Of a stretch of DNA of 64,000 nucleotides, positions 25,536-34,638 are shown in pieces; within the stretch, counting starts at the first letter, position 1, and every line of letters begins with the position of its first letter. Source of the stretch: Microbacterium soli (GTDB lineage: Bacteria > Actinomycetota > Actinomycetes > Actinomycetales > Microbacteriaceae); NCBI RefSeq assembly GCF_039539005.1, contig NZ_BAABCP010000002.1:310001-374000 (forward strand). The letters are read 5' to 3'. The position numbers and the translations under genes are program-made. The notes below the pieces were generated by a model. It ran no database searches. It worked only from the letters and a program-made list of their open reading frames with translations, and had not been told where the DNA came from.

Positions 25536-25952
25536 CTACCGGAACGCGCTGCGGCGCTCCAACTGCGCCTCGAGCTCGGCGCGACGCTCAGGCGTCACAT
25601 CCGCGTTCGTGTCGCGTTTCTCCCACATCTCGAAGAGCGTCACCGGTTTCGGGTGCTTCTTCTGGTCTCGGTTCGCGTTCAGGTACGACTCGGCGAGCAC
25701 AACCATCGCCATATCCGCCCAGGACAGGGCGCGTGTGAGGCCGGAGAGCTCCATCACGAGGTGGGAGCCGGTCTCCTTCATGAGTTCGACGATCAGTTCG
25801 ATCGCTTCACCCCAGGTGACCGGCCCACCGATGTCATCGACGGATAGGTGAAGCAGGTGTCGGAAGTCCCAGCGGATCGCCGACCGGTGCTCCTCTATGA
25901 ACGCGAGGAGCGCTGCGCTTCCCCCAGGCGTGCCTCGTTCTTCTCCTGCCAC
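25536..25952 (-). CDS. Tail assembly chaperone, frameshifted C-terminal part (GT)
   Basis: This frame (usable from GTG 25952) overlaps the end of the upstream chaperone gene and is in the -1 frame relative to it. A shift at 25919-25925 would join the upstream product at ...EARLG to GSAALLAFIEEHRS and give the long GT-type chaperone. It reads LIVELMKETGSHLVMELSGL and ends LERRSAFR, like actinophage T domains. It lies directly upstream of the tape measure gene, whose folding it assists. Confidence 0.82.
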   Translation of the reverse strand: MAGEERGTPGGSAALLAFIEEHRSAIRWDFRHLLHLSVDDIGGPVTWGEAIELIVELMKETGSHLVMELSGLTRALSWADMAMVVLAESYLNANRDQKKHPKPVTLFEMWEKRDTNADVTPERRAELEAQLERRSAFR

Positions 25953-26251
25953 GCCTGGAAGTACTTCTCCGCGACCTCGGTCGTGTCGAAGATGTCGAGC
26001 TCGTCCAGAGCCTCGGACGTGGCCTTGTCGCCCAGGCCGTCGAGCAGCGCGAACAGCTGGTCGATCTCGTCGGGCAGGTCACGGATCACGCGCAGCAGCT
26101 TCGTCTTGAACCGGAGCGGGATCCGCAGTTCCCCGTCCGGGGTCTGCGTGTAGAACGTGTCGCCGACGACCATGTGCTTCGGCTTCCGCGCCGGTGCCTT
26201 CGCATGGACGGGGATCGGCTCAACCTCTGCGGTCTCGTCTTCGGTGCTCAT
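25895..26251 (-). CDS. Tail assembly chaperone (G)
   Basis: A 118-residue protein with an acidic N-terminus (MSTEDETAEVEPIPVHAKA) and a helical body (LRVIRDLPDEIDQLFALLDGLGDKATSEALDELDI). It lies between the major tail protein and the tape measure, where siphoviruses encode the chaperones that coat the tape measure before tail assembly. The zero-frame product stops at 25895. Confidence 0.85.
   Translation of the reverse strand: MSTEDETAEVEPIPVHAKAPARKPKHMVVGDTFYTQTPDGELRIPLRFKTKLLRVIRDLPDEIDQLFALLDGLGDKATSEALDELDIFDTTEVAEKYFQAWQEKNEARLGEAQRSSRS
25919..25925 (-). other. Programmed -1 frameshift slippery site
   Basis: The minus strand reads GGGGGAA in the overlap of the two tail chaperone frames, with zero-frame codons CTG GGG GAA. 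Slipping one base back leaves GGG re-paired with GGG and leads into the second frame. Such G-runs are common at this position in actinophages (family knowledge). Confidence 0.7.
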
Positions 26252-26339
26252 GTGGGTGTCCTTTCGTGGGTGGTGTGGGTGGGATGTGGGTGAAGCGGGG
26301 CGCCGTGCCACCCACGGTCACAGCGCCCCGCAGTCGGGG

Positions 26340-26954
26340 TCAGTCGTCGTCGCCGGGATCGGTGCCGCCGCCGTTGCCGGGCTCCTCCGGGGGCAGCACC
26401 CACTCACCGAAGTGCTTGTTGTGCAGCACCGGCGAGGTGTGGATGTTGAACGTCAACGCGTTGCCCATGACCTCGCCACGGGTGTTCTGGTCCTCCTCCG
26501 AGGACGCCAGGGTCACATTCGCGGCGACACGGCGACGGATCGCACCGTTCTTGAAGATCTCCTCCGAGAACACGACCCACTGGGTCGCGTGCCCACCACC
26601 GTCGATCTCCAAGTAGCCGTGCGAGTCGGGCGCGATTCCCGCGATGATCTCCCGGACCCGGTCGGACAGTGTCTCGGCGGCGGTGATCGTCAGAGTGACG
26701 TTCGCGAGACCGGACGGGATCGAATAGCCCTCCTGCCAGAACGTGATCGGGTCACCGTCAGCAGCCCACGCGAACTGCGGGCCACCGTCCTCCTTGAGGA
26801 GCCCGATCTTCACGAACGAGGAATCGAGCGTCAGATCCGGGTCTGCGCCTTCCTCCGGCGTCGGGATCGTGGTTCCGAACGGGGCGAACCCGATCGAGCC
26901 GGTGACGGGGACGCCAACGGCGAGAATGTCATTTCCAGCGGCGTCTGCCACCAT
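26340..26954 (-). CDS. Major tail protein
   Basis: A 204-residue tube protein with a beta-rich composition (VGVPVTGSIGFAPFGTTIP, NVTLTITAAE, RRRVAANVTLASSEE) and a flexible C-terminal tail rich in P, G and D. Its place between the tail terminator and the chaperones is the standard one for the major tail subunit. Confidence 0.82.
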   Translation of the reverse strand: MVADAAGNDILAVGVPVTGSIGFAPFGTTIPTPEEGADPDLTLDSSFVKIGLLKEDGGPQFAWAADGDPITFWQEGYSIPSGLANVTLTITAAETLSDRVREIIAGIAPDSHGYLEIDGGGHATQWVVFSEEIFKNGAIRRRVAANVTLASSEEDQNTRGEVMGNALTFNIHTSPVLHNKHFGEWVLPPEEPGNGGGTDPGDDD

Positions 26955-26973
26955 GATTGCTCCTTCACGACAA

Positions 26974-26997
26974 AGGCCCCGCCGTGAGGCAGGGCCT
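26974..26997 (-). terminator. Hairpin just upstream of the major tail gene
   Basis: AGGCCC (26974-26979) pairs with GGGCCT (26992-26997), followed on the minus strand by TT. It sits between the tail terminator and the major tail gene, and might act as a partial terminator or as a 5' end stabilising the abundant tail mRNA. Confidence 0.35.
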
Positions 26998-27017
26998 GGG
27001 ATGGTTGTGGGTGGGTT

Positions 27018-27446
27018 TCAGAGCGGCCGACCAGCGACCGCAAGAGTGAGGGTGAAGTAGACCCGGGCACGCTCCTGCGCTTCCGGGACCATCACCGGGG
27101 CGGTGGAGTCGAGCACCGCCGACACCGGGTTCCCCGGGTCCGTGGACGGGATCTGCGACCTCAGCGCATACGCGATCCGTGCGAGCTCCTTCGCCGGGTA
27201 CGGATTCTCTCTGGTGCCTGCGAGAACCGACACGCCGACCGACCGTTCACCGGTCAGGACGGATGTTTCCGGGCCGCCGTCGTCACGGATGACGATCAGC
27301 TTCTCCGGTAGCGGCTCGAACTCGACACGATCGACTTGCACGCCCGTACAGACGGGCTCAGGACGCGTCAGAATCCGCGACCGGTACCAGGAGCACAGGA
27401 ACAGCTCAAGGTCGTCATAGGCGACGATGGGGTCACCGGCGGCCAT
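27018..27446 (-). CDS. Tail terminator-like protein
   Basis: A 142-residue protein, beginning MAAGDPIVAYDDLELFLCSWY. Its size and position between the HK97 gp10-like gene and the major tail gene match tail terminator/completion proteins. No named motif is seen, so the assignment is by synteny. Confidence 0.7.
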   Translation of the reverse strand: MAAGDPIVAYDDLELFLCSWYRSRILTRPEPVCTGVQVDRVEFEPLPEKLIVIRDDGGPETSVLTGERSVGVSVLAGTRENPYPAKELARIAYALRSQIPSTDPGNPVSAVLDSTAPVMVPEAQERARVYFTLTLAVAGRPL

Positions 27447-27711
27447 GACCCACGCTCCTCAATGCACGCGCGAGTACGCCCATCTTCGACTCGATCAGCA
27501 GCGACTTCGGATCCGTCGCGACGACGAGACCGACGTACCGCTTCTTCTCGACCTTCCCTGTCGCGATGATGCCCCGCTTGTAGTCGCCCGAATCGACCGG
27601 CGCTGACGCGCGAGCAGCCGCCGCGACCTGGTCACGCACCTGATTCACCAACGCGACGACCTTCGGCGACCGGCCAAGCTCCTCGAAGAACGTGTTGTTG
27701 ACCTTCGCCAC
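27433..27711 (-). CDS. HK97 gp10-like head-tail protein
   Basis: A 92-residue basic protein. The pattern ARASAPVDSGDYKRGIIATGK is the hallmark of the HK97 gp10/minor tail family (APVdTG.L..s). It overlaps the tail terminator gene start. It functions at the head-tail junction. Confidence 0.75.
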   Translation of the reverse strand: MAKVNNTFFEELGRSPKVVALVNQVRDQVAAAARASAPVDSGDYKRGIIATGKVEKKRYVGLVVATDPKSLLIESKMGVLARALRSVGHGRR

Positions 27712-27714
27712 GAT

Positions 27715-28101
27715 TCAGCCCTCCGACATCTCGAGCGGGATCTCCACGACCGGATGCCACCCCGTGAACGGGTTCACATCAGCCTCCGGCCGAGCATGCA
27801 CGTAGTAGGTCTCCGAGCCACGCCGGATGCGGTCACCGACCTTCACATCGGATGCCGGGTGGCAGTAGAGACTCTTCGCCGTCAGCACATCCGACCGGGT
27901 CGCATCCGCACTCCCCATCGATGACGACGACGCGACGAACGCCCCATCGACCGTGATCGTATCGACGTCGTCCCAAGAACCTGGCAGGGGCCGGTCAGGG
28001 TTCGCCGGGTTCGGCACCGGCCGCCGCCTGTCCCTGAACACAGACTCCCCAAAGGGGAACTCCATGGTGGGCCCGCCGGCGAGGTTGTCGAGCCACGACA
28101 T
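27715..28101 (-). CDS. Head-tail stopper-like connector
   Basis: A 128-residue protein of the connector cluster, beginning MSWLDNLAGGPTMEFPFGES. Its ATG overlaps the stop of the previous connector (TGATG). The beta-rich pattern with DVKVGDRIRRGSETYYVHARPE fits the small stopper proteins that close the head after DNA packaging. Assignment is by order and size. Confidence 0.68.
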   Translation of the reverse strand: MSWLDNLAGGPTMEFPFGESVFRDRRRPVPNPANPDRPLPGSWDDVDTITVDGAFVASSSSMGSADATRSDVLTAKSLYCHPASDVKVGDRIRRGSETYYVHARPEADVNPFTGWHPVVEIPLEMSEG

Positions 28102-28622
28102 CACGGCCCCCAGTTGAGCTTGTACGGTGCCAGGACGTCCTTCTCGGACTCCAACAGTGGAACACCCAGGGCGGCACCGTCCCGGCCCGTCGCGAGCCGC
28201 ACGGACGCGGGCCCGACCGCCTGCTGCACGACCGGCCCACCGGATGCGGCACGCTTCGTCAGCGTGACGATCAGGGCCGCAACGTCCGGGACCTCGTCGA
28301 GGTCGTACCCGTGCTGGATCTTCAGCTCGATGCTGCCGACCTCGCACGACCATCCCGACTCCAACGTGAGCACACCGGCACGGCGGGAGAACCGCACCTT
28401 GTCGGTGACGTCCCGCCCGTCACTGGTCGCGCTGATGATGCCGCGGACCCGTTTGGACGGCACGAGCAGCGTGGTGCCGCCCGGGCCGTCCAGAACGAGT
28501 TCTTCGGTGATGATGGGCGCGACGTGCCACCCGCACTCGGCCCGGACAGCCCGGTTCGCCGCCTTGAGCCAGAACCCAGGATCAACCTGGGTTGTCTCGC
28601 TGACGATGGGTTCGATCGCCAC
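28101..28622 (-). CDS. Head-tail adaptor-like connector
   Basis: A 173-residue protein. The helical N-terminus (WLKAANRAVRAECGWHVAP) and the beta-rich middle resemble the gp6/gp15 adaptor family of siphoviruses that binds beneath the portal. GTG at 28622 is preferred because AGGAGG lies 8 nt upstream; other in-frame starts lie 6-9 nt further up. Confidence 0.72.
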   Translation of the reverse strand: MAIEPIVSETTQVDPGFWLKAANRAVRAECGWHVAPIITEELVLDGPGGTTLLVPSKRVRGIISATSDGRDVTDKVRFSRRAGVLTLESGWSCEVGSIELKIQHGYDLDEVPDVAALIVTLTKRAASGGPVVQQAVGPASVRLATGRDGAALGVPLLESEKDVLAPYKLNWGP

Positions 28623-28634
28623 GCCCACCACCTC

Positions 28635-28781
28635 CTACTTCGTTGCCGGCGTTACCGCCTTCGACTTCGGCTGCTTGACCGCCGCGGGCTTCTTCGTCAC
28701 AGGAGTTGCCGCCTGCTTCTTCAGAAGACCGAGCCGATCAGCGTCCTCACGCCGATAGCGGACTCCGTTGACCGTAACCAT
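28635..28781 (-). CDS. Small lysine-rich protein behind the capsid gene
   Basis: A 48-residue protein starting MVTVNGVRYRREDADRLGLL, with a basic, low-complexity tail of K, A, T and P. It fills the gap between the capsid and adaptor genes on the same strand, and similar short basic proteins occur here in related phages. It might bind DNA or the capsid interior. A GTG four codons upstream is also possible. Confidence 0.6.
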   Translation of the reverse strand: MVTVNGVRYRREDADRLGLLKKQAATPVTKKPAAVKQPKSKAVTPATK

Positions 28782-28795
28782 CACGCCAGCCACGA

Positions 28796-30067
28796 TCAGT
28801 CGTCACCCTCGCCGGTGCCGCCCTCGACGGTGCCCTTGGTGCCGATGACGAGGCGCGACGGCTTCCAGATGACCTGGGCGGCGCGCAGCTCGGCACGCAC
28901 GTAGGTCATGTTCCGCTGGGCGTAGTCCTTGTGCTGGTTGAATGCCTGCACGGACAGGCCCTCACGGTCGAGGAGCGCGATCTGACGGAAGTCACCCAGG
29001 ATGAACTGACCCGACTCGAGCTGCTCCGACACGACGCGCGGGCGACCCCACAGCGTGGACGGACCAGAGTTGAACGGACCAGCACCGTAGAAGCGACCGT
29101 TGTCGTCCTGCATGAGGTCGATCTCTTCGTCGTCCTCCGGGCTGACGAGGATCGCCTGCACGGTGCCGCCCTGCTGACGGGTGACCTTCGTGATCGACCG
29201 GCGCGACGCCTTCACGAGGCCCATGGCGCCCGTCTCGGTGTACTCGGTCTCGAGCACACCGGTGGTGTTCAGGAGGCCCTTCGGCTGCCCGTTCGTGCCG
29301 GTGCCGTTGAGGAGGATGTCCTCGATGACCGCGTCGAGCGAGTAGCGAAGCTCCTGGTCCATGTAGGTCGCGAACGCGGGCGCGTCGGACAGCAGCTGGT
29401 TGGTGACGTCGTAGCCGTCCGCGTAGGTGAAGACCTTCGCGTCAGCGAGCGCCGTCGACAGCTCCGACACCGGCTTCAGTGCGTCGTCGTCGTCACCATC
29501 GGTCGCCTCGGGCACGATCGCAGCGTTGCGGGTGACCCCGACGACCTGCACGTACTCGAAGTTGCCCCCGGTCTGACCACGGCTGATCAGGTCGAGCAGG
29601 CTCAGCGCGGGACGGTCGACGAGGTCGACCATCGGGACACGGATGTCCTGCACGTGGGCCTGCGGCGACGTGAGCGCCTTGCGGTTGACGAAGAAGTCCT
29701 TCATCGTGCCGATGCGGACCGTGCCGATGTTGATCGGCGTGCCCTGCCCGACACCGGAGGGGTGCGCCTTCACGAACTCCTGGTACGGGGCGGACTTCAT
29801 GAACCGCTCACCGAGCGGCACGTCCTTGAAGTCCGCCGGGTTGTCCTCGGCGGAGTCGTCGGACTTGCCGAACTCGACGAGGTCCTTGAGCGCCTTCTCC
29901 GACGCTTCGATCCGCTCGATGCGGGTCTTCAGCGCGGTGATCTCGGCACCCTTGGCTTCGATCTCGGTCAGCTCCTCGTCAGTGAACTCGCGGCTCTCCG
30001 ACTTCGCCTTCGCCTGCATGCCGAGGAGCTCCTTCTGGAGCGCCGCGAGCTGTTCCTTGAGATTCAT
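28796..30067 (-). CDS. Major capsid protein, HK97 fold
   Basis: A 423-residue capsid subunit. The N-terminal ~100 residues are a charged coiled coil (LKEQLAALQKELLGMQAKAK; LTEIEAKGAEITALKTRIERIE), the scaffold-like delta domain removed by the protease. The remainder has HK97-family features: IPMVDL-type segment RVPMVDLVDRPALSLLDLI, DAVIEDILLNGTGTNGQPKGLLN and LDREGLSVQAF. The start is at 30067 with GAGAGA upstream. Confidence 0.93.
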   Translation of the reverse strand: MNLKEQLAALQKELLGMQAKAKSESREFTDEELTEIEAKGAEITALKTRIERIEASEKALKDLVEFGKSDDSAEDNPADFKDVPLGERFMKSAPYQEFVKAHPSGVGQGTPINIGTVRIGTMKDFFVNRKALTSPQAHVQDIRVPMVDLVDRPALSLLDLISRGQTGGNFEYVQVVGVTRNAAIVPEATDGDDDDALKPVSELSTALADAKVFTYADGYDVTNQLLSDAPAFATYMDQELRYSLDAVIEDILLNGTGTNGQPKGLLNTTGVLETEYTETGAMGLVKASRRSITKVTRQQGGTVQAILVSPEDDEEIDLMQDDNGRFYGAGPFNSGPSTLWGRPRVVSEQLESGQFILGDFRQIALLDREGLSVQAFNQHKDYAQRNMTYVRAELRAAQVIWKPSRLVIGTKGTVEGGTGEGDD

Positions 30068-30089
30068 CGATCTCTCGCTTTCTGCGGTC

Positions 30090-30806
30090 CTACTGGGCCG
30101 CGTAGATGTTGATGAGCCCCAGGTGCTGCGCGGACGGTCCGGACTTCTGCTCCTCGGCGTTGGCCCCGTCGGGCTCCTCAGCGTTGGCGTCGGTCGGCTC
30201 GTCTGCCGTTCCCTGGTCGTCCACAGACACCGACCCATCCGGGGTCAGTGCCGCGTCGTCCGCCTTCTGGCGGGCGTCTATGAGCGCCGCGACAGCCGCA
30301 TCACGTGCGGACTTCACGGCGAGGATCTCGGTCTCCTGGTTCGCACCGACCGGCACGATGGAGATCTCGTGGATGAGGAGCTTGCGCAGCTCGTAGTACG
30401 ACCCGCCGTCTTCGGGCTTCCGCTCGACCCATGAAGCCTCGAGGATGTCGTACGCGAACGACATCTGCCGGACCCGCCCCTCGAGAAGGAGCTTGTACGC
30501 GTACTTCGATGCCTCGTTCGTCAGATCGAGCTGCGACTCCGTCCAGAGTCCGTGCTCGTCTTCCCGGGCCTCGGTGGTCGCGCCAAGGTTCATGAACGGG
30601 TCGTCCATGCGGTGCCGCCAGTACAGCGGGATACCCTCGCCCTTCGCGCCATACTCCTTCAGCGCGTCGATGAACGCGCCGGGGACGACCATGTCGCCGT
30701 ACGAGTCGACGTTGTTGAACACGGACGCGTACGCCTGGAACAGTCCGGAGTCCTCGTCTCCGATCGCCTTCACCTCAACGTCGATCGTCTTCGTGAGCAT
30801 CGTCAT
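30090..30806 (-). CDS. Prohead protease, HK97 family (S78)
   Basis: A 238-residue serine protease that cuts capsid precursors. Family features are FQAYASVFNNVDSYGDMVVPGAF (N-terminal), IPLYWRHRMDDP with the catalytic His, and the catalytic Ser in RVRQMSFAY, followed by the usual HEISIVPVGAN. The acidic repetitive C-terminus (ADEPTDANAEEPDGANAEE) may act as an internal scaffold. The ATG at 30806 overlaps the portal stop. Confidence 0.92.
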   Translation of the reverse strand: MTMLTKTIDVEVKAIGDEDSGLFQAYASVFNNVDSYGDMVVPGAFIDALKEYGAKGEGIPLYWRHRMDDPFMNLGATTEAREDEHGLWTESQLDLTNEASKYAYKLLLEGRVRQMSFAYDILEASWVERKPEDGGSYYELRKLLIHEISIVPVGANQETEILAVKSARDAAVAALIDARQKADDAALTPDGSVSVDDQGTADEPTDANAEEPDGANAEEQKSGPSAQHLGLINIYAAQ

Positions 30807-32245
30807 GACGCGCTCCCTCCTGCGGAGAACTCCGCCTCCGCGTTGTCGTTCTGTCGGCGAGCCACTTCTGCGGCGAGCTCGGCATCCATCCCGGCCTTCG
30901 TGAGGTCGTCTACCAGCTCCCTGTCCCAGCGCTCCCGGTCCCACCATTCCGTGGAGCCGGCCAGCTTCTGCCGCCGCACAACGTCGCGCTGCCGCTGCTG
31001 GAATTTGAGCAGCACATCGTCGAGCGCCTTGCCGTCCTGCGGGGACGCCTGCCCACCGATGAGAACGTTCAGCGGCGTCACCAGCTCGTCGCCGCCCTCG
31101 ATGTGCGCCAGGTTGAGTCGGCTGCGCGCCTCGTTCCTGGTGAGCACCGGGGCACCGACAGCTGTCGAGATGTAGTCGATCTGCTCCTCGAACGAGCCGC
31201 GCATCTTCGCCTCGATGTTCGCCTCGATATAGACCTCATCCTTCGGAGCGAGTAGCGGAGGCAACGACGCGTTCAGTGCCTGCTCCCACGCCGTGAAGTA
31301 CGGGCCGAGGTTCGGACCGTACAGCATGTCCTTGAACGCCTTGATGTTCGAGAACGTGCCCTCCCGCGCGCCGATCAGCTCGGGGGCGATGTAGTACGCC
31401 GAGCACACCTCGATGTCGGTCAGCTTCCGGCCTTCCAGATCGAGCGTGTCCCGGGGCCGGAACGCAGTCACTTCCTTGACCGTCATCCCGTCCTCGAGTA
31501 TCGGGGTACCGCCTTCTTCCCCGCCGCCCTTGATGAACTTGCGCCAGGAGTTCTTGAACCGCAGGAACGCGGACTCCTCGAACTTCCCGGCAGCGACTGG
31601 GCGTTCGATGACCATCGGGACGCGGGCGCCGTTCTTCCAGATCGACCGGCGGTACTCGACTGCCTCTCGTGACTCGTCGAGGATCGCCTGCAGCGTGCGC
31701 AGTGGCGATGTGCCGTTCGTGCCCCGCTCCGAGTAGCCGACATCGAGGATGAAGTTCTTCGGGTCGGCATCCCACGTGGAGCCATCCTTCCGAGTGATCT
31801 TCACCTTCTCGATCCGGCCGAGCCAGTCACCCTCGAAGCTCACGCGCGATGCGGGGATGCGGACGAGCTCCCACCCGTCCTCATGCTGGACGATCTGTGC
31901 GCACCACTTGTCGTGCAGCAGCCCGTCGATGATCAGCCGTTCCCAAAAACGCATCGCAGTCATCGCCGGTGCGCGCGACGGGCGACGTAGCAGCTGTGCG
32001 AGCTCGCCCTCTCGGATGCGCTCCCGATCGAACTGGGCATTGAACTGGAACAGGTGCAGCGGTGTCGACGCGACGTTGCGGGCGATGAACCCGACGACCT
32101 TACGGACGGACGGCTGGTTCCGCCACGCCGGCCCGTACTCAAGCCGGTCATCCCAGTTCAGCAGGTCAACCGGCGGGTCCACGACCTCGATACCTCGGCC
32201 GCCGAGCCCTTCCGACAGGTCGGCGAGCGTCTCGAAGTAGGCCAT
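30803..32245 (-). CDS. Portal protein, HK97 family
   Basis: A 480-residue protein forming the dodecameric DNA channel. Typical features include VVGFIARNVASTPLHLFQ, LIIDGLLHDKWCAQIV, TSPLRTLQAILDESREAVEYRRSIW and AYYIAPELIGAREGTFSNIKAF. Its stop overlaps the protease start and its start overlaps the stop of the small upstream gene. Confidence 0.93.
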   Translation of the reverse strand: MAYFETLADLSEGLGGRGIEVVDPPVDLLNWDDRLEYGPAWRNQPSVRKVVGFIARNVASTPLHLFQFNAQFDRERIREGELAQLLRRPSRAPAMTAMRFWERLIIDGLLHDKWCAQIVQHEDGWELVRIPASRVSFEGDWLGRIEKVKITRKDGSTWDADPKNFILDVGYSERGTNGTSPLRTLQAILDESREAVEYRRSIWKNGARVPMVIERPVAAGKFEESAFLRFKNSWRKFIKGGGEEGGTPILEDGMTVKEVTAFRPRDTLDLEGRKLTDIEVCSAYYIAPELIGAREGTFSNIKAFKDMLYGPNLGPYFTAWEQALNASLPPLLAPKDEVYIEANIEAKMRGSFEEQIDYISTAVGAPVLTRNEARSRLNLAHIEGGDELVTPLNVLIGGQASPQDGKALDDVLLKFQQRQRDVVRRQKLAGSTEWWDRERWDRELVDDLTKAGMDAELAAEVARRQNDNAEAEFSAGGSAS

Positions 32246-32448
32246 CAGATCACCACCTGCACGTACTTGACCCGCCGGGCGGGGATGAGGACAGCACCAG
32301 CGATCGGCGCCGGGATCGGACGGTCAACGTCCTCGACGTCGACGAGGGTGACGAACGCCCGCGTGGCGGACTCGACGACGCCTCGCAGCGTCGCACCGTC
32401 CGTGCACACGACCACCGGTCGCCCGGTGAGCGTCTTCAGCTCGCGCAT
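32245..32448 (-). CDS. Small protein between terminase and portal
   Basis: A 67-residue beta-rich protein (MRELKTLTGRPVVVCTDGAT... FVTLVDVEDVD). The pattern, with VVCTDGATLRGVVESAT, is reminiscent of Sm/SH3-like barrels, but I do not recognise the family with certainty. The ATG at 32448 is chosen for GGAGG at good spacing. It is coupled to the portal gene. Confidence 0.7.
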   Translation of the reverse strand: MRELKTLTGRPVVVCTDGATLRGVVESATRAFVTLVDVEDVDRPIPAPIAGAVLIPARRVKYVQVVI

Positions 32449-32464
32449 GCTCACCTCCATGTGG

Positions 32465-34153
32465 TCACAGGACGAGCAGGTCGTGGTCCTCGTACGCGCT
32501 CGCCTGGGGTTCGGGCTTCTCGGTGGTTTCCAATGCGAGGACAGCGTTCGTCACCGCGACCGCCGGTGCCACATCCACGACGGACCCGGCACGGTCCCAC
32601 ACGTCCATCCCGGACAGTTGCTTCGCGACACCGTTCGCCATGGCCATGTCGAGGATCGGCTGCCCCCTGTGCCGCAGCAGCTCGTCCCGTACCCGGTCCT
32701 TCAACCGGCCCGCGGAGTTGAGCATGGTCGTGCCGAAGATCTCGACGACCTCGAGCCCGGCCTCTTTCAACGGTTGTACGAAGTCCGCCGCCGGGCAGCC
32801 TCGCGATTGGACGGCGACGTGCCGGATGCCCTGCGCCTCGGCGATCCGCTTCACCTCGGGGACCACCCACAGCATGCCCGCACGCATGCGGATGATCTCC
32901 ACATGGATCAGCCCGTCATCCCGGTACCCGGCGACGGACACGTAGGTCATTGACCGGTTCCACGACGTGTCGATACCGATCACCATGTGCGAGTCCTCGC
33001 TGATCTGCGACCCGGCCGCGACGAGGACGCCACGTCCGTCGACCTTCGGTGCATCCGCGAGGTCGCCCCACTTCGGATCCATGAACGGAGCCACCCGGGA
33101 CGTGACCCACTGGCACAGCACCTCCGTGCGGTACCCGGCATCCGTCATCCCGCGAATGTCAGCGAGCGCTGACGCGACAGTCATCGCCCCGTACCCGATC
33201 GAAGGGTTCGCCTGCAGGATCCCGGCGACGTCGTCCTTCTCGCACCCGTCCGGTGCCGACCACTCGAACAGGCCCAACGACACGTCATGCGAGTTCGCGT
33301 ACTCCTCAGCGGAAACGAAGCCCTTCTCAACGTACTCTTTCCACGCGTCACGGTCAGCGATCCCCGCGTCACGCTGCTGCCGCAGCACCACAGCCGTCGA
33401 GTCGCCAGCGTTCGACACCAGCCACAGCTGACCGTTCCAGAAGCTTTTCGTCGTCTGCGAGACTGCGTTCCAGCCCGACCAGTCCTTCTGCTCCCGGCCC
33501 TCATCCATGAGGACCTTCGCGGCCGGCTTACCGCGTGCGTTCTTCGCCGCCCGGATCTCATAGTGGGCGCGGGACCGGGCGGTGATCCGCTCCTTACCGT
33601 TCGTGTCCGTGACCTTCGCGGTCGCGTCCTGCAGCGACTCGATCGCGAGCTCGGCATCCTCCGCCGTCTCCGGCTTCGGGTCGCACCACAGCTTCACGAC
33701 ATCCCACGGTTCACGGGCGATGTCGAGCGTCTGCGCGACACCGACGACCTTGAACTTCATCGGAGGCACCCGGTCAGGGTGACGAGCCGAGTCGACGAAC
33801 AGCCACCACGCAGCCAGCACCCCGGCGAGCGTCGTCTTGCCCTGCTGCCGGGCGACGAGCACCACGATCCGCCGGAACCGGTACTCACCGTTCGGGAGCA
33901 GCTCGAGTGCACGGATCAGCAGCGCCCGCTGCCACGGGTACAAGATCACCTTCAGGATCTGCTCGGCGAACTCGATCACCTCGAACCCGAGCGACGTCTC
34001 CGGCGTCAACGGGCGCAACGGGGGAGTCCCGATCCGGGGCTCCGTGCACCCGACATGCTTCGCACCCTTGAGCGGCGCCACGGTGTTCACGACCGCCAGA
34101 TACTCGGGCGTCTGCCACGACTCCACCGCCGGCGCTTCGAGGACGAGAGACAT
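32465..34153 (-). CDS. terL: Terminase large subunit
   Basis: A 562-residue DNA-packaging motor. The N-terminal ATPase has a Walker A-like VARQQGKTT (~100-108) and the Walker B VLMDEGRE. The C-terminal RNase H-like nuclease has GIDTSWNRSMTYVSV with the metal-binding Asp, and a late DMAMAN segment. It lies directly after the small subunit and before the portal gene. Confidence 0.94.
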   Translation of the reverse strand: MSLVLEAPAVESWQTPEYLAVVNTVAPLKGAKHVGCTEPRIGTPPLRPLTPETSLGFEVIEFAEQILKVILYPWQRALLIRALELLPNGEYRFRRIVVLVARQQGKTTLAGVLAAWWLFVDSARHPDRVPPMKFKVVGVAQTLDIAREPWDVVKLWCDPKPETAEDAELAIESLQDATAKVTDTNGKERITARSRAHYEIRAAKNARGKPAAKVLMDEGREQKDWSGWNAVSQTTKSFWNGQLWLVSNAGDSTAVVLRQQRDAGIADRDAWKEYVEKGFVSAEEYANSHDVSLGLFEWSAPDGCEKDDVAGILQANPSIGYGAMTVASALADIRGMTDAGYRTEVLCQWVTSRVAPFMDPKWGDLADAPKVDGRGVLVAAGSQISEDSHMVIGIDTSWNRSMTYVSVAGYRDDGLIHVEIIRMRAGMLWVVPEVKRIAEAQGIRHVAVQSRGCPAADFVQPLKEAGLEVVEIFGTTMLNSAGRLKDRVRDELLRHRGQPILDMAMANGVAKQLSGMDVWDRAGSVVDVAPAVAVTNAVLALETTEKPEPQASAYEDHDLLVL

Positions 34154-34165
34154 GACCCTCCTCGG

Positions 34166-34492
34166 CTACGCGCTGATGCCCTTCCGCTGCTTGAACGCGG
34201 CCAGGTCATTCGGCTTAGGCTCCGGATCCGGCTTCTCGTCCATCTCCGGCTCTGACACATCCGGCGCCTTCCGCACAGGAGAACGAACCGTCGAGTTCAG
34301 AACCGCGCGCGCGTCCCGCAGCGCATTCCGGTACTCGATCCGAGGACGCGAACCGCCCCCGTTGTCCAGCTCGTCAGCAAGCGACCGGAGAAGCTCGACG
34401 AGGGGAGCTTCCTCCGGCACATGCGCGAGCCCAGTAGCCCGCAACATCCGCGTCAACGCGGCCCTGTGCGGCCGCGGCGAGGCCTTCGCCAT
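34166..34492 (-). CDS. terS: Terminase small subunit
   Basis: A 108-residue protein just upstream of terL. The basic helical N-terminus (KASPRPHRAALTRMLRATGL) probably binds DNA, and the C-terminus is charged (EMDEKPDPEPKPNDLAAFKQRKG). Assignment rests mainly on position and size. About 145 nt lie upstream before the next gene end. Confidence 0.75.
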   Translation of the reverse strand: MAKASPRPHRAALTRMLRATGLAHVPEEAPLVELLRSLADELDNGGGSRPRIEYRNALRDARAVLNSTVRSPVRKAPDVSEPEMDEKPDPEPKPNDLAAFKQRKGISA

Positions 34493-34638
34493 GACGGGTC
34501 ACCCCCTGGTAGTTTCAGGCCCCCACAATCGGGGGGAGAGGAAGAGGCCGGGCGGGAGGTGTGCCGTGTGTTGGGCCTTCTGGCGATGTTGACGCCCCTC
34601 CCCCTCGTGGGGTGGTGCTGGAAGGCTCTGTGCGTGCC

